Source: Scylla paramamosain
Taxonomy: Eukaryota; Arthropoda; Malacostraca; Decapoda; Portunidae
DNA length: 64,000 nucleotides
NCBI RefSeq assembly: GCF_035594125.1
Contig: NC_087192.1
Coordinates: 9,835,001 to 9,899,000, forward strand
Reading direction: 5' to 3'
In this document: in pieces, positions 49,783 to 64,000 of the stretch
How positions within the stretch are numbered: position 1 is the first letter of the stretch
Layout of the letters: every line of letters starts with the position of its first letter
Notes under the pieces: generated by a model
The model's database searches: none
Told to the model about the DNA's origin: nothing
Seen by the model: only the letters and a program-made list of their open reading frames with translations
Position numbers and translations under genes: made by a program

Positions 49783-52700
49783 CAGGAACATCAGGAGCAG
49801 CAGGAATATCAGTAGCAGCAGGAACAGCAGGAGTAGCAGGTGAGTGCACAACACCTCCTTACCCTTCCCATACTTATCCCGTCCTTTGTCTCACCAACAC
49901 AGCAGGAACGTCAGGAAAAGCAGCAGCAGATATAGCAGAAACATCAGGAGCAGCAAGTGAGTAGTGAACAGCATTTACTTACCCGCAACATACTGATCCC
50001 ACCCCTTGTCTGACCAACAACAGGAACAAAAGGAACATCAGGACTAGCAGGAGCAGCAGGAACATCAGGAGCAGCAGGAAAACCAGGAGCAGCAGGAACA
50101 TCAGGAGAAACAAGAACATCCACAGGTGAGTGCACAACACCTCCCTACCCTTCCCAGACTTATCCCATCCCTTGTTTCATCCACAGCCAGAACATCAGAA
50201 GCAGCAGGAGCAGCAGATACAAAAGGAGCATCAGGAGCAGCAGGTGAGTGCACAACTCCTCCCTACCCTTCCCATCCCTTGTCTCACCCACAGCAGGTAC
50301 AGCAGGAACATCAGGAGCACCAGGAACAGCAGGACCAGCGGATACAGCAAGAAAATTAGGAGCAGTAAGAACGTCAGGTGCAGCAGGAAAATCAAGACCA
50401 ATCAATAGGAGCAGCAGGTGAGTGCATAAAACATTTCTCTTCCATTGCTTATCATATCCCTAGTCTCACCCACAGCAGGAAAAGCAGAAACATCAGGAGC
50501 AGCTGGAGCAGCAGGAACATCAGGAGTAACAGGAACATCAGGAGTAATAGGAACATAAGAAGCAGCAGGAGCAGCAGGTGAGTGCACAACACCTTTCCCT
50601 ACCCATACTTATCCCATCCCTTGTCTCACCTACAGCAGGAGCAGCAGATACAACAGGAACGTCAGAAGAAACGGGAATTTCAGCAGCAGCGGGAACAGCA
50701 GGTGAATGCACAATACCTCTATACCCTCCCCATACTTATCCCATCCCTTCTCTCACTCACAGGAACAGCAGGGGCATCAGGAACACAGGGAACGGTAAAG
50801 CAACAACATCAGAAGCAGCAGGAACATCAGGAGCAGCAGGTGAATGCGCAACACCCTCCCACACATCCCATACTTATCCCATCCCTTGTCTCATCCACTG
50901 CAGGTACAGCAGGAACATCAGGAGAAGCAGGAACAGTAGGAGCAGGAGATACAACAGCAACAACAGAAGCAGCAAGAACATCAGGTGCAGCAGGAACATC
51001 AGGACCACTAGGAGCAGCAGGTGAGTGCACAACACCTCCCTACCCTTCCCATACTTATCACATCCCCTTTCTCACCCACAGCAAGAACAGAAGGGCAGCA
51101 GATACACCAGGAAAGTAAGGAGCAGCAGGAACATCAGGAAGATCAGGAGCAGTAGGAACATCAGGAGCAGCAGGAACATCAGGAGCAACAGGAACATCAG
51201 GAGCAGCAGGAACATCAGGACCACTAAGAGCAGCAGGTGAGTGCACAACACCTCCCTACCCTTCCCATACTTATCACATCACCTGTCTCACCCACAGCAA
51301 GAACAGAAGGGCAGCAGATACAGCAGGAAAGTAAGGAGCAGTATGAGCAACAGTAACATTAGGAGCAGCAGTAACATCAGGAGCAGCAGGAGCAGCAGGA
51401 ACATCAGGAGCAGCTGGAACATCAGGAGCAACATGAGCAGTAGGTGAGTGCAAAACACCTTCTTATCTTTCCCATACTTATCCCATCATTTGTCTCACCC
51501 ACAGCAGGTACAGCAGGAGCAGCAGATACAGCAGGAACATCAGGAGCAGCAGGAGTAGCAGGTGAGTGCTCAACACCTCTTTACCCTTACCATACTCATC
51601 CCATCCTTTGTCTCACCAACAAAGCAGGTACACAGGAACATCAGGAGCACCAGGGAAAGCAGGAGAAATAGATACAGCGAGAACATCAGGAGCAGCAGGA
51701 AAAGCAGGAGCAGCAGATACAGCAGGAACATCAGGAGCAGCAAGTGAGTGCACACCACCTACTTACCTTCCCCATACTGATCCCATCCCACAACAGGAAA
51801 ATCAGGAGCAGCAGGAGCGAACAGCAGGGGCAGCACGTGCAGCAGGAACATCAGGAGCAGCAGGAACTTCAGGAGCAGCAGAAGCAACAGGTGAGTGCAC
51901 ATCACCTCCCTACACTTTCCATACTTATCCCATTCTTTGTCTCACCAAAACAAGGTACAGCATGAGCATCAGGAGGAGCAGGAACAGCAGAAGCAACAGA
52001 TACATCAAGAACATCAGGAGCAGCAGGAGCAGCAGGTGAGTACACAGTACCTTAACCTTCCCATACTCATCCCATCCCTTGTCTTACCCACAGTAGGAAA
52101 TGTAGGAACATTAGGAGCAGCAGGAACAGCAGGACTAGCATGAACATCAGGAACAACAGGAACATCAGGATCAGTAGGAGCAGCAGGTGAGTGCACAACA
52201 ACTCCCTAACCTTTCCATACTTATCCAATACCTTATCTCCCTCAGCAGATACAGTAGGAGCAGCAGCAACATAAAGAGCAGCACGAACATCAGGAACAGC
52301 AGGAGCAGCAGGAATATAAGTAGCAACAAAAACAGCAGGAGCAGCAGGTGAGTGCACAACACCTCCCTGCCATTCCCATGCTTATCCCATCCCTTGTCTC
52401 TCCCACAGCAGGTACATCAGCAGCAGCAGGAGCAGCAGGAGCAGCAGGTGAGTGCACAGCACCTCCCTACCATTCCCATGCTTATCCCATCCATTGTCTC
52501 TGTCACAGCAGGTACATCAGGAGCAGCAGGAACATCACGAGCAGCAGGAACAGCAGGTGCAGCAGGTAAAACAGGAGAAGCAGGTGAGCACACAACACTT
52601 CCCTACAATTCCCATAATCATCCCATTCCTTGTCTCACCCACAACAGGAGGAGCAGCAGCAGGAGCAGCAGTTTCAGGAGCATCAGGTGAGTGTGCCTTA

Positions 52701-52864
52701 CCCTCTCCATACTTATCCCATCCCTTGTCTCACCCACTGAACGTACAGCAGCAGTTGAGGGCGTCACATAACCCTGCCTTCCCTACTCCTTATCCCATCT
52801 CTTGTCGCAACAAGAGCATCGTAAATAGGAACAGCAGGAACAGCAGGAAGAACAAGAGCACTAG
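49783..52864 (+). CDS. Gly-X-X repeat mini-exon array, unit U4
   Basis: First exon is open (GTSGAAGISVAAGTAGVA). The array keeps the +4-nt frameshift exon (to about 50,418) and the GGA-ACA-TAA exon (near 50,555), and one donor changed to GTGAATGC near 50,840. Its second half (51,500-52,864) is almost identical to U2 27,660-29,021, including the short TCA-GCA-GCA-GCA exon, whereas its first half resembles U0 and U3. The unit is thus a mosaic. Confidence 0.5.
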
Positions 52865-53004
52865 GTGAGAGCTAAACACCTCCCTGCCTTCCCCACCACT
52901 ATTCCTTTCCTTGTCCCAGCAGGAGCATCATAACCAAGAGCTACAGGTACAGCAGCAGCAGTAGGATCATCAAGAGCAGCAGGTACTGCAGGAGCACACA
53001 TCAG

Positions 53005-53288
53005 GAGTAGCAGAAGCAGCAGGTACGAGAGGAGGTAAAGCAGCAGCACCAGCAGCAGCAGCAGCACCAGCACCAGCAGCAGCAACAGCAGCAGCAGCAG
53101 CAGATGCAATAGATGCAGCATCAACAGCAGTAGATGCAATAGAAGATCCAAGGGTAGCAGCAACAGCAACAACAACAGCAGCAGCGGCAGCAGCAACAAC
53201 AGATGCTTTTCTCTTCTTTCTACTCCTCCTCCTCTTCCTCTTGGTTCTTCTCTTCCTTCTCCGTCTCGCCGCTCGTCTGAGTTCTTAA
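53005..53288 (+). CDS. Terminal exon: Ala-rich, Leu-rich tail (U4)
   Basis: Open for 94 codons from the CACATCAG acceptor to TAA at 53286-53288; product ends RLAARLSS as in U0. Has Lys in place of Thr after the RGG triplet (GGTAAA), as in U2. Confidence 0.4.
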
Positions 53289-55836
53289 CTCTCAGAGAGT
53301 GAGAGTACCCAACGCAACTCCCCTTCAACCTTTAAGCTGTTTCTTTATATCGATAGTCCCATATAGATTAGTCCCATACCCTTCCACCAGGTCAATGTAA
53401 ACAGCTCTTGTTGACAAGTAAATAAAAATTACTCCATAAGCCTTGTGCTTAGTACGTCTTTTGACCGTGTCCTTAACCATGAAGGGTCCAAAGAGATCCG
53501 AAGCGGTGTTCAGGAATGGCGATGACGATTTCAAGCGCTCTGGGGGGAAGTTGACCCATTATTTGATCTTCAGCAATTTTCTTCAGCCTCCGACAATAAG
53601 TGGATTTCCCCTCAACCAACCTTATAAGTTTGTGAACAGTAGGAATCCAGAATTTAGTTTGTATTTTGGCAAGGGTGGATTCAATGCCAGAATGGTCAGC
53701 CTCATGCGCATATCTCACATATAACGTTGTAAAGGGATGGTTGGGAGGCAGCAGAATATACTCATTTTGATTGTAATAGTCTTTTAACCACTTAGGGATG
53801 CGCTCTCCTACTGTGATGATGCCATCCTCTCTCAGGACTGGTCCCAACCGACGGTAATGATTTCCCAATCTGGATGTAAAGTAGTGTGCACCCGCTTTGT
53901 CCACCAACTCTCAGCTGTTAATAAGTCATCAGTGGATGCGAAACAGAAATTGCACCAAGGGACTTGTTCTTTTAGGCATTTAGGATTCTACCAGTTACCT
54001 CATAATTTTTTTCGAAACTACTAAACCTCACATCGATAATGTCCATATCATCTACAGCAGACTGGGTGTGCGCGATCGATGTCTCAGTCCGGTCTGGCAA
54101 CTCATCTACCAGATCTTTTCGCAAAGGCTTCTTCTTCTTCTACTGGATGAGAGAGGAACTCTGGTCCCCTTTGCCACGTAGAATTACTGTGCAACTCTTC
54201 TGGTTGTGTGACTCGTGTTAGAAGATCTGCAGGGTAACATTCACTAGGCACCCACCACCACTTGTCAGGATCGGTCTTGGATTAAATTTCAGCTACTCTT
54301 CTCGCTGTAAAGGTCGCAAAGGCATAACTCTCCTTTTGAATTTGAACTCAGATGATTGCAGAATCAGTTACATGGAAGACACGAGTAAAGGAATGTCATT
54401 TCTTTCACTATTGTTTGTCTTAACCTGGCTCCAGTGAGTGATCCCGCACAACTCCAAGCGAGGAATGTTCAGCTGACGTAGGGGAGCTGATTTTGTCTTC
54501 GCCATCAAGAGTCGAGAAAAGAATGTTCCATCATTTAGATCCCACCTCATGTAAGCGCACGTTCCAAAGGCTACTGAACTACTGTCAGAAAAGACAATCA
54601 GCTTTGGATGACCGATGGCGTTCCTTGGTCTGACCTCCCTGGGAAAATGAAGTTGTTCTACTGTGAATAAGGACATGAAGTACTCCAGCCTGTCAGCTCT
54701 CACAGAAACTGGTATGACACCATCCCATCCATAAGACCTCTCCCTACAAGAGTCCTCATCATTAGTTTCCCTTGCAATGTTACAGGTGCAATCAACCCAA
54801 GAGGGTCATACTGGCTGGCAATTTGGCTTGATAGGAGCCTCTTTGTCATACTTCGTGACATCTCCGACCGTAGTTGATTCAGCGTTAACTTTGGAAGCAC
54901 ATGAAGTTTGTTAGATTAGGGGAGAAGTTGATTTTCACGTTAAAGGAAAGGAAATCAGCCTTGGGATGCCATACAATTCTTGAAGTTTTTTTCCTTGTCT
55001 GATTGAGGAGGATTCACTGTTGCTTCAGATTCATGTTCTTTGCCAGAAACCTTCCAGTATTTAACCTTAAAACCCCCTCGATAAAGAACAGACTCCACAT
55101 CCTTAATAACTTGTTTAGCGGCATCAAGGGACTTGACAGCAATTAGGATATCGTCCACATAACTGTTCCTCACGATGAACTGCGAAGCCTGGAGGTATTC
55201 ATGGACATATTTTAACGCAGTATTTTTCAGAGCCACCGTGGCTATCGAGCCACTTGATTTGTCGCCAATGGGGACAAAAGTCAACACGCATTAATCTGGG
55301 GCACGAGAAGCCTCAAAATTTCTCCAAAGGAATCTATGACAATGTTGGTCAAACTCAGACATTCTCACAGAGTTATACATCTTCCAGATATCGCAAGTCA
55401 ATCCGACCTGATCCTCCTGGAATCTTTGTAATGCTCCTAAAAGATTGTTAAGTACATCAGGTCTTTAGCCCAATATTCATTCAGTGTGTGGCCCAAATAT
55501 TTTGTGGAGTAACTGAACACGATTCTAAGAGGAGTAGACACAGAATCTGGTTTTAACACCCCTGAGTGTGGTATATAAAAAAACTGGATCTTTGTGTCGT
55601 GTTAAGGCCTGTCCACAACAAAGAAACATTGTTTGGAAACAATGTTTCCCAACTGTTTCCAGCAGTTTCCCCACAGCTTGGAAACATTTTCCCAACTGTT
55701 ATGAAACTGTTGGAAACAGTTGGGAAACAAAGTTAGCAAACTGTTTCAAGCTGTTTGGAAACGGTTAGGAAACAGTTGGGAAACTGTTTCCTAACAATAT
55801 TTAACGTGTATTTGTTTCCCATCCAGAATGGGAAAC

Positions 55837-55895
<59 letters not shown>

Positions 55896-55898
<3 letters not shown>

Positions 55899-56111
55899 GC
55901 GGAAGTGATGAATCAGTACCCGCACGAGGCTTGCAGTGACAACACCATGTGGTCAGCAGAGAAAACACTAGAACTTATTGAATTGCTTCATTCATCCCCA
56001 GCATTGTGGGATGTGACATGTGGACATTATAGGAATAAGATGAAGAAGATGGGTGCCTTGACGGTCATTGCTGATAAACTTTTCAGATCCGCGAAAAGCA
56101 AGTCACCATGA
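55896..56111 (+). CDS. MADF-domain fragment, unbroken in this copy (U4)
   Basis: ATG at 55896 follows the (GT)n tract; 71 codons to TGA at 56109-56111. MWSAEKTLELIELLHSSP and LWDVTCGHYRNKMKK match the first part of a MADF domain. The Trp codon that is TGA in U0 is intact. The C-terminal ~35 codons overlap, antisense, the transposase fragment, so the domain is probably incomplete. Confidence 0.6.
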
Positions 56112-56239
56112 AAGGGTCCTTTTCCTAGAAATTTCCTTACCCATCTCTTTTTCTTTTTCTTGCCCTTTCTTGAGTGTATTATTGAAAGTGCTACATAAAG
56201 TACAGAGGCTGCTGCAGCAATTTCTACACTCACAGGCAT
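56027..56239 (-). pseudogene. Harbinger transposase N-terminal fragment (U4)
   Basis: Same as 5660-5872 in U0: basic RWVRKFLGKGPFHGD segment without a catalytic domain. Confidence 0.5.
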
Positions 56240-57253
56240 CCTGACGACAACTGAGGTCTGGACAGGAAACATTGTGTGGAAACACTTTGCGAACTGTTTC
56301 CAAGCTGTCTGGAAATAGTTTCCCAACTGTTAGCAAACTATTGGGAAACATTTTCCGAGAAACTGTTTCCCAACTGTTAGGAAACAGTTGGCAACCTTGT
56401 TTCCAAACAATGTTTCCTGGTATGGACAGGCCTTTATTTCTCTCCGGAACAACTCCCTGGCTACTCCTCGCTCGACCATATCGTCTATCTGTGCCTGGTA
56501 TGCCTCACAGTAACTTGTCCCGAGCTTCAGCAGTGTTTTCTCAGAAGCATTCAGTCTGGCAATGGCAGAAGAAACACTGTTTGGTAAGTTCAAGTTCACC
56601 CACAGGTAGCACACCGTCCATTGTTTAGGATCATCATCATATTGCAAGCCCTTCGTTATTAGTTCCACCTCCCGGTCCTCCTTCAATCTAAAGACCTTGT
56701 TCCCGTGCACACAGTTGCCACATCTACATTTTGGACTGCAGGATATTCCCAGACTTTCCATTGAAAAGAAGTATTCCAGATCATCTTTGGTCCTTGATTT
56801 AGTCATCGGTTCAGTATACTGATAGTCTTCAACGCTAACATGGTTGACTCGCACGTGTGTGGGGTTGACATGTTCGCAACTCCTAGGGACGGGTGAGATC
56901 CCCTCAGCACATACCAGAAGGAATTCTTCATTAACTGGAGATTTCCAGTAGTCTCATCAACTTGCGGCAAAAACTCCACAGTGATCATTTCCAATTAATA
57001 AGTCTATAGTTCCATGGGGTCGTCAAAAATGCAAGCCTGCTAGCCTGGGAAAAAGCTGAACAAGCGTCTGATGGTTCACCTTCACTAACGGGGCTGTCAC
57101 CTCATCAGTGCCACACGCTGATATACACCAAGTATTTCCAGCCGAGTCTAGAAGGGGTACATCACACATATGAGAGTTAACAGTCTCCCTTTGGTTCCCA
57201 ACTTTTGTTATGTCAAGTGCAAGTTCTCTCCCGTGCACAATTAGTGCGGATGA

Positions 57254-59885
57254 GTGAGATGTTGGAACCTGAATCTTTTAAAACAGGTAGTCGTAGAACC
57301 CACAAGGGGGAATAATATTCTAGATTTAATTCTTACTAACAGGGAGGAAGCAGTCACGCTGGTAGAGGTTGGAGGACAGCTAGGTAACAGTGACCATAGG
57401 GAAATTAGGTACAATCTAGAATGGGAAGAAACTGTTAGAAACAAAAACACTAGTAAAATACCTGACTTTAGGAGAGCAGATTTTGAAGAATCAAAAAGCT
57501 ACCTCCAAGGAGTGGACTGGCAAAGGATGCAGGGTGAGGTCAGGTCAGGGACGGAGTTCAGAGAGATAAGACAGGATGAGAGAGGTGAGGTGAGGCGTGA
57601 GTGTGTAGGACAAGAGGAGGGAACATGTGTCCGGAAGGGGAGGAGGAAAGAGGAAGGGGGAGATAGGTGTGAGTATGTTGGAATGTCAGGTCATGCTGAA
57701 ATGAGAGAGGTGAGGTCGAAGCGAATAGCTGAGGGAGTGGAGAGGATGGTAGGGGCCGCAAAGACGGGATTAGGTGAGGTAAATGTAGATGAATTGTATA
57801 AATATTTCGTAGATAAAAGTTCATAGAGGTCAGTTAGCAAATATCCCGTATAGGACAATAAGATCACAAAAAAATGACCCTAAATGGATGACTGCTAGGT
57901 TAAAGCATTATATAGGGCGTAAGAGAAGTATATATAAGAGATTAAGGGCAGATGAAGAAGTTTTAAGGACACAATATAATGAATTAGTTAGAACAGTCAG
58001 GAAGTTAACGAGGAAAGCTAAGGACAATTATGAATTAAAGGTAGCCAGCCAGGCGAAGACGGACCCCAAGGGATTTTATCAGGTATACAGGACGAAGAAT
58101 AAGGATACTATAGGTTCATTAAAGGCAGCAGATGGGGAGCTGGTTAGTTCTGGGGAGGAGATTAGTAAACTTCTGAATGAGTATTTTTTAACTGTCTTCA
58201 CCCAAGAAAACATGCAGGATATGCCAGGTAGTGAACAGGTGTTTAGAGCACAGGAGAATGAGAAGCTGACAGATATTTCCATAACTAGGGAGATAGTGGA
58301 ACAGGAGATAGATAGGCTTAAAAAGTTCAAGACACCAGGACCAGATGAAATATATCCCAGAATACTTAAGGAATGCAAAGAGATTATTAGTGAGCCGTTA
58401 GTTTCTGTCTTTAGGAAATCACTGGAGTCGGGTGAGGTACCAGTAATGTGGAGGCAGGCTAATGTAGTACCCATCTTTAAGAAAGGAGATAAAACTTTAG
58501 CGTCTGCCTATAGACCTGTCAGCTTAACTTCAGTTGTAGGTAAAATGTTAGAGTCAATAATAGCGAGGAACATTAGGGAACATTTAGACAAACATAACTT
58601 GATAAATCAGTCACAGCATGGCTCCACGAAGGGGAAGTCTTGCCTGACAAATTTGTTAAGTTTTTACAGTAAGGTGTACGAGGCAGTAGATAATGGTGAT
58701 AGTTATGATATCTTATATCTGGACTTTAGTAAAGAATTTGACAAGGTACCCCATCAAAGGCTCCTGAGAAAGGTTAGGGCACACGCGATGGATGGGAAGA
58801 TGTTAGGCTGGATAGGGTCATGGCCTAGTGACAGGCGACAGAGAGTGGTAATGAACGGGTAATGAGTGGGGTCATGTAATTAGTGGGGTGCCACAGGGAT
58901 CAGTATTAGGGCCATTGCTATTTCTAATATATATCAATGACTTGGATAGTGGAATTAGTAGAGATGTTAGTAAATTTGCGGATGACACCAAGATAGGTAG
59001 ATTTATTATGTCAGAATCGGATGCCATCGCCTTGCAGGCAAATTTAGATAAAATGAATGAATGGACGGATAGATGGAAAATGCAATTTAATATCAATAAA
59101 TGCAAAGTGCTTAGCGTAGGTAGAGGAAACCCACACAATAGGTACACATTAAACAACCAAACTCTGGTAGGTACAGGGTACGAGAAAGATTTAGGAGTTA
59201 TAGTTAACTCTGAACTCCGTCTAGGGAAACAATGCATAGAAGCCAAAAACAGGGCAAATAGGGTAATAGGATTCATTTTTAGAAGTGTTAAAAGTAGAAG
59301 GCCGGAAGTAGTATTAAAGTTATACTAGGCGCTGGTCAGACCTCATCTAGACTACGCTGTGCAGTTCTGGTCCCCACATTATAGGAAAGATATAGGTCTA
59401 TTAGAATCAGTACAGAGGAGAAGGACTAAAAGGATACAGGGGATGAGGAGTATTCCTTACGAGGCGAGGTTGAAGCTGTTAAATTTACATTCTTTAGAGA
59501 GACGTAGGTTAAGAGGGGGACCTGATAGAAGTATTTAAGTGGTATAAGGGTTATAACAAGGGGGATGTAGGCAAAATTCTTAGGATCAGCAACCAGGGTA
59601 GAACAAGAAATAACGGGTACAAGCTTGAAAAATTTAGGTTTAGGAAGGAGACAGGAAAAAATTGGTTCTCAAATAGAGTGGTAGATGAGTGGAACGGACT
59701 CAGTAATCATGTTGTTAGTGCTAGGACACTAGAGAGCTTTAAGAGATGATTAGACAAGTTTATGGATGGGGATAATAGATGGAAATAGGTAGGTATATTT
59801 TATACTGGGACTGCCACGTGTAAGCCTGGTCGCTTCTTGCAGCTTCCCTTATTTCTTATGTTCTTTTGTTCTTATGAATCATAAA
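57254..59885 (+). mobile_element. CR1/Jockey-type LINE, 5'-truncated (U4)
   Basis: Endonuclease end and linker 57254-57826; RT 57888-58862 (324 codons) then 58888-59328. It shares with U0 the stop after DKSS, the deletion giving TAATGA near 58,860 and the TAG near 59,326. It lacks the U0 frameshift near 8,095 and has Glu for Ala in the usual FSKAFDK motif. Confidence 0.85.
57888..58862 (+). pseudogene. LINE reverse transcriptase, N-terminal two thirds (U4)
   Basis: 324 codons cover the region before RT, TPGPDEIYPRILKE, the fingers and YLDFSKEFDKVPHQR. It ends at TAA just before GSVLGPLLFLIYINDL, which continues in another frame at 58888 with FADD. Confidence 0.75.
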
Positions 59886-60071
59886 GAGTAGTGAGGTGTT
59901 CTCCATGGCAATAAACACTGCCAGTCATCAACAATAAACCTTCACATGATTACTAACAGTAATTACTAACAGCACTAGGCGAAGCTGTTTGTCAAAGATT
60001 CCCAAACATGTCATGTAAACTACGATGATGGTCTGCAGTACACTGAACACCGTTAAGCAGAATCCCACACC

Positions 60072-60665
60072 TTACTTTTCTTTTACAGGTTTTGGCGGTG
60101 TGATGTGGAACGATAAGACACTTGAAACAAACTCCCTTTGCCTTAATAACTTGAATTTATCTAAGGCGTCCATTCTGCTGAAGCCATTACAGTCTACTGT
60201 CTGATGCAAATCCGTATCATGATACACGCATCTCTTTCCTACAGGTTTAACCTGAACAGAGTTCCCATTATTTCCTGGCTGAGAGTTTAACACTAATTGA
60301 GTCATGTTGTTGAGACAATCCACAACGAGGCACTGAGAGGACTTCAATTCCTTCAGTGTTTCTATCAATTCACAAGGCTCACCTTTTGTCTCACCTACAT
60401 AATCAACATTAGTTGCGTTAAATGTTGCCTTCTGAAGGTTGGAACGGATGTCAGATTCCAAGTAAACGCACACATCCCTCTCCTTCAAAAGCAAGTCAAT
60501 GAACACTTGTAAAAGGTTGTCCGACTCATTTATTTGTTGAGCTTCGTGAACCCACTGGTGTCGTATGTCGACTGGGTCTCCAGGGCTGAGTCTGGTCTTC
60601 AGGACGTTGGCCTTCCTCGTGAAGGTTCGCTTTGCGGCGGCACGTTCCTTGACTAGTTTCTCCAT
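60072..60665 (-). pseudogene. BEL/Pao gag fragment (U4)
   Basis: 197-codon copy; nearest to U0 (both read NNMTQLV), with NESDN in place of NDPDN. Same frameshifted end at VKEK. Confidence 0.75.
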
Positions 60666-60750
60666 GGCACTGCACTGTTGAATTGTCTCGTCCGAGGGGA
60701 TGGAAAGGCCCGCCGTATACCGGATCCTTTATTGTAGATGTACTATTCAA

Positions 60751-62378
<1,628 letters not shown>

Positions 62379-62456
62379 GGGCCCTCGTGGCTCAGTGGTA
62401 GAGTGATGAACTTTAAGATTGGTGTGAGGGAAGCATGGGTTCGAACCCCACTCGGA
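62379..62456 (+). repeat. tRNA-like Pol III head, U5
   Basis: A and B boxes as in U1; first mini-exon 392 bp from its start. Confidence 0.75.
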
Positions 62457-62770
62457 ACTTACAAAAAACTTCAAAGAGCATCCACTGCATCATCATGTGT
62501 GCTTAAAAACACACAACACGGTGATGGAGCTGCCCAGGGGAGTAGGGGAGGTGAGTGCGCAGCACCTCCCCAACCTTCCCAGGAGAGCAGGGGAGGTGTG
62601 TGCACAGCACCTCCCTAGCTTCCCCACCTTTGTCCCACCCCTTGTCCCACCATAAAAAGTAGATTCACTGACCACCAATTTGATTCCAATTTGAGGATAC
62701 ACCAGACTTCCTTGTTCATTTACCCATACCATACTTATCATGCTTATCCCATATCTTGTCTCACCTACAG

Positions 62771-64000
62771 CAGGAGCAGCAGGAACATCATGAGCAGCAG
62801 GAGCGACAGGAACATCAGGAACAGGAGGAATATTAGGAGCAGCAGGAATATCAGTAGCAGCAGGTGAGTGCACAACACCTCCTTACCCTTCCCATACTTA
62901 TCCCATCCTTTGTCTCACCAACACAGCAGGAACATCAGGAAAAGCAGCAGCAGCAGATACAGCAGGAAACATCAGGAGCAGCAAGTGAGTAGTGAACAGC
63001 ATTTACTTACCCGCCTCATACTGATCCCACCCCTTGTCTCACCCACAACAGGAACAAAAGGAACATCAGGACTAGCAGGAGTAGCAGGAACATCAGGAGC
63101 AGCAGGAAAACCAGGAGCAGCAGGAACATCAGGAGAAACAGGAACATCCACAGGTGAGTGCACAACACCTCCCTACCCTTCCCAGACTTATCCCATCCCT
63201 TGTTTCATCCACAGCCAGAACATCAGAAGCAGCAGGAGCAGCAGATACAAAAGGAGCATCAGGAGCAGCAGGTGAGTGCACAACTCCTCCCTGCCCTTCC
63301 CATCCCTTGTCTCACCCATAGCAGATACAGCAGGAACATCAGGAGCACCAGGAACAGCAGGACCAACGGATACAGCAAGAAAATTAGGAGCAGTAAGAAC
63401 GTCAGGTGCAGCAGGAAAATCAAGACCAATCAGATAGGAGCAGCAGGTGAGTGCATAAAACATTTCTCTTCCATTGCTTATCATATACCTAGTCTCACCC
63501 ACAGCAGGAAAAGCAGAAACATCAGGAGCAGCTGGAGCAGCAGGAACATCAGGAGTAACAGGAACATCAGGAGTAACAGGAACATAAGAAGCAGCAGGAG
63601 CAGCAGGTGAGTGCACAACACCTTTCCCTACCCATACTTATCCCATCCCTTGTCTCACCTACAGCAGGAGCAGCAGATACAACAGGAACGCCAGAAGAAA
63701 CGGGAGTTTCAGTAGCAGCGGGAACAGCAGGTGAATGCACAATACCTCTATACCTTCCCCATGCTTATCCCATCCCTTCTCTCACTCACAGGAACAGCAG
63801 GGGCATCAGGAACACAGGGAACGGTAAAGCAACAACATCAGAAGCAGCAGGAACATCAGGAGCAGCAGGTGAGTGCGCAACACCTCCCCACACATCCCAT
63901 ACTTATCCCATCCCTTGTCTCACTCATTGCAGGTACAGCAGGAACATCAGGAGAAGCAGGAACAGCAGGAGCATTAGATACAGCAGCAACAACAGAAGCA
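62771..64000 (+). CDS. Gly-X-X repeat mini-exon array, unit U5 (cut by window end)
   Basis: Shares with U1 the TGA in the first exon (ACA-TCA-TGA). The second exon has an extra base (GCAGGAAACATC), the CAATCA exon is 5 nt longer than in U1, GGA-ACA-TAA recurs near 63,583, and an exon near 63,713 gains TAG in an alternative frame. Probably a non-functional copy; its terminal exon lies beyond the window. Confidence 0.45.

Larger units (their letters stand above)
55605..56433 (+). mobile_element. PIF/Harbinger-like transposon, 829 bp (U4)
   Basis: Same insertion as in U0, with TTA duplications at 55602-55604 and 56434-56436 and identical AGGCCTGTCC ends, so it entered before U0 and U4 separated. 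Confidence 0.85.
53325..57238 (-). mobile_element. BEL/Pao pol remnant with Harbinger insertion (U4)
   Basis: Same order as U0: integrase (53325-53534, 53473-53907), RNase H region (54368-54703), connection (54700-54900), RT with YVDD (54955-55287), Harbinger (55605-56433), pre-RT (56330-56994) and protease end (57023-57238). A one-base deletion near 53,862 alters the integrase start and another near 56,863 (GTGGGGTT) breaks the pre-RT piece, both unlike U0. Confidence 0.85.

Overview
The window looks like nuclear DNA of an arthropod, most likely a decapod crustacean. The grounds are eukaryotic splice signals, very dense (AT)n/(AC)n/(CT)n/(TAGA)n microsatellites, a tRNA-derived SINE of a type I associate with crabs and shrimps, CR1/Jockey-like LINEs, BEL/Pao LTR-element remains and PIF/Harbinger DNA transposons. 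There are no bacterial features. The species call is inference; the element families are read from protein motifs.

The window is one large tandem segmental array. A unit of about 9-14.5 kb occurs six times: U0 (1-~12,024, 5' end outside), U1 (12,025-25,972), U2 (25,973-40,388), U3 (40,389-49,383), U4 (49,384-62,378) and U5 (62,379-64,000, cut by the window). A full unit reads: tRNA-like Pol III head; about 3 kb of mini-exons on the + strand, separated by nearly identical ~60-bp introns (GTGAGTGC...CCCACAG); an Ala-rich, Leu-rich terminal exon; a broken BEL/Pao element on the - strand; a 5'-truncated CR1-like LINE on the + strand nested in it; a BEL/Pao gag piece; spacer; an (AT)n tract; and a spacer leading to the next unit. 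U0 and U4 carry a PIF/Harbinger element inside the BEL/Pao RT. U1 alone carries a second Harbinger element inside gag. U1 and U2 carry a 4.4-kb LINE that the other units lack. U3 loses everything after the mini-exons and instead holds ~4.7 kb of otherwise unrepeated sequence.

The mini-exons are the most notable content. In one frame they encode Gly-X-X repeats (GTS-GAA-GTS-GAA type). Exons start with two bases of a codon and end with one (phase 1-1), so any of them can be gained, lost or skipped without a frameshift. In U2 twelve successive exons can be joined into 324 open codons before a TGA in exon 13. Other units carry extra stops and frameshifts, several of them shared between units. No start codon with a signal peptide was found. 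The array is therefore either a collagen-like gene family in partial decay or the internal and 3' parts of genes whose 5' ends I cannot see. Everything else recognisable is transposon-derived and mostly defective.
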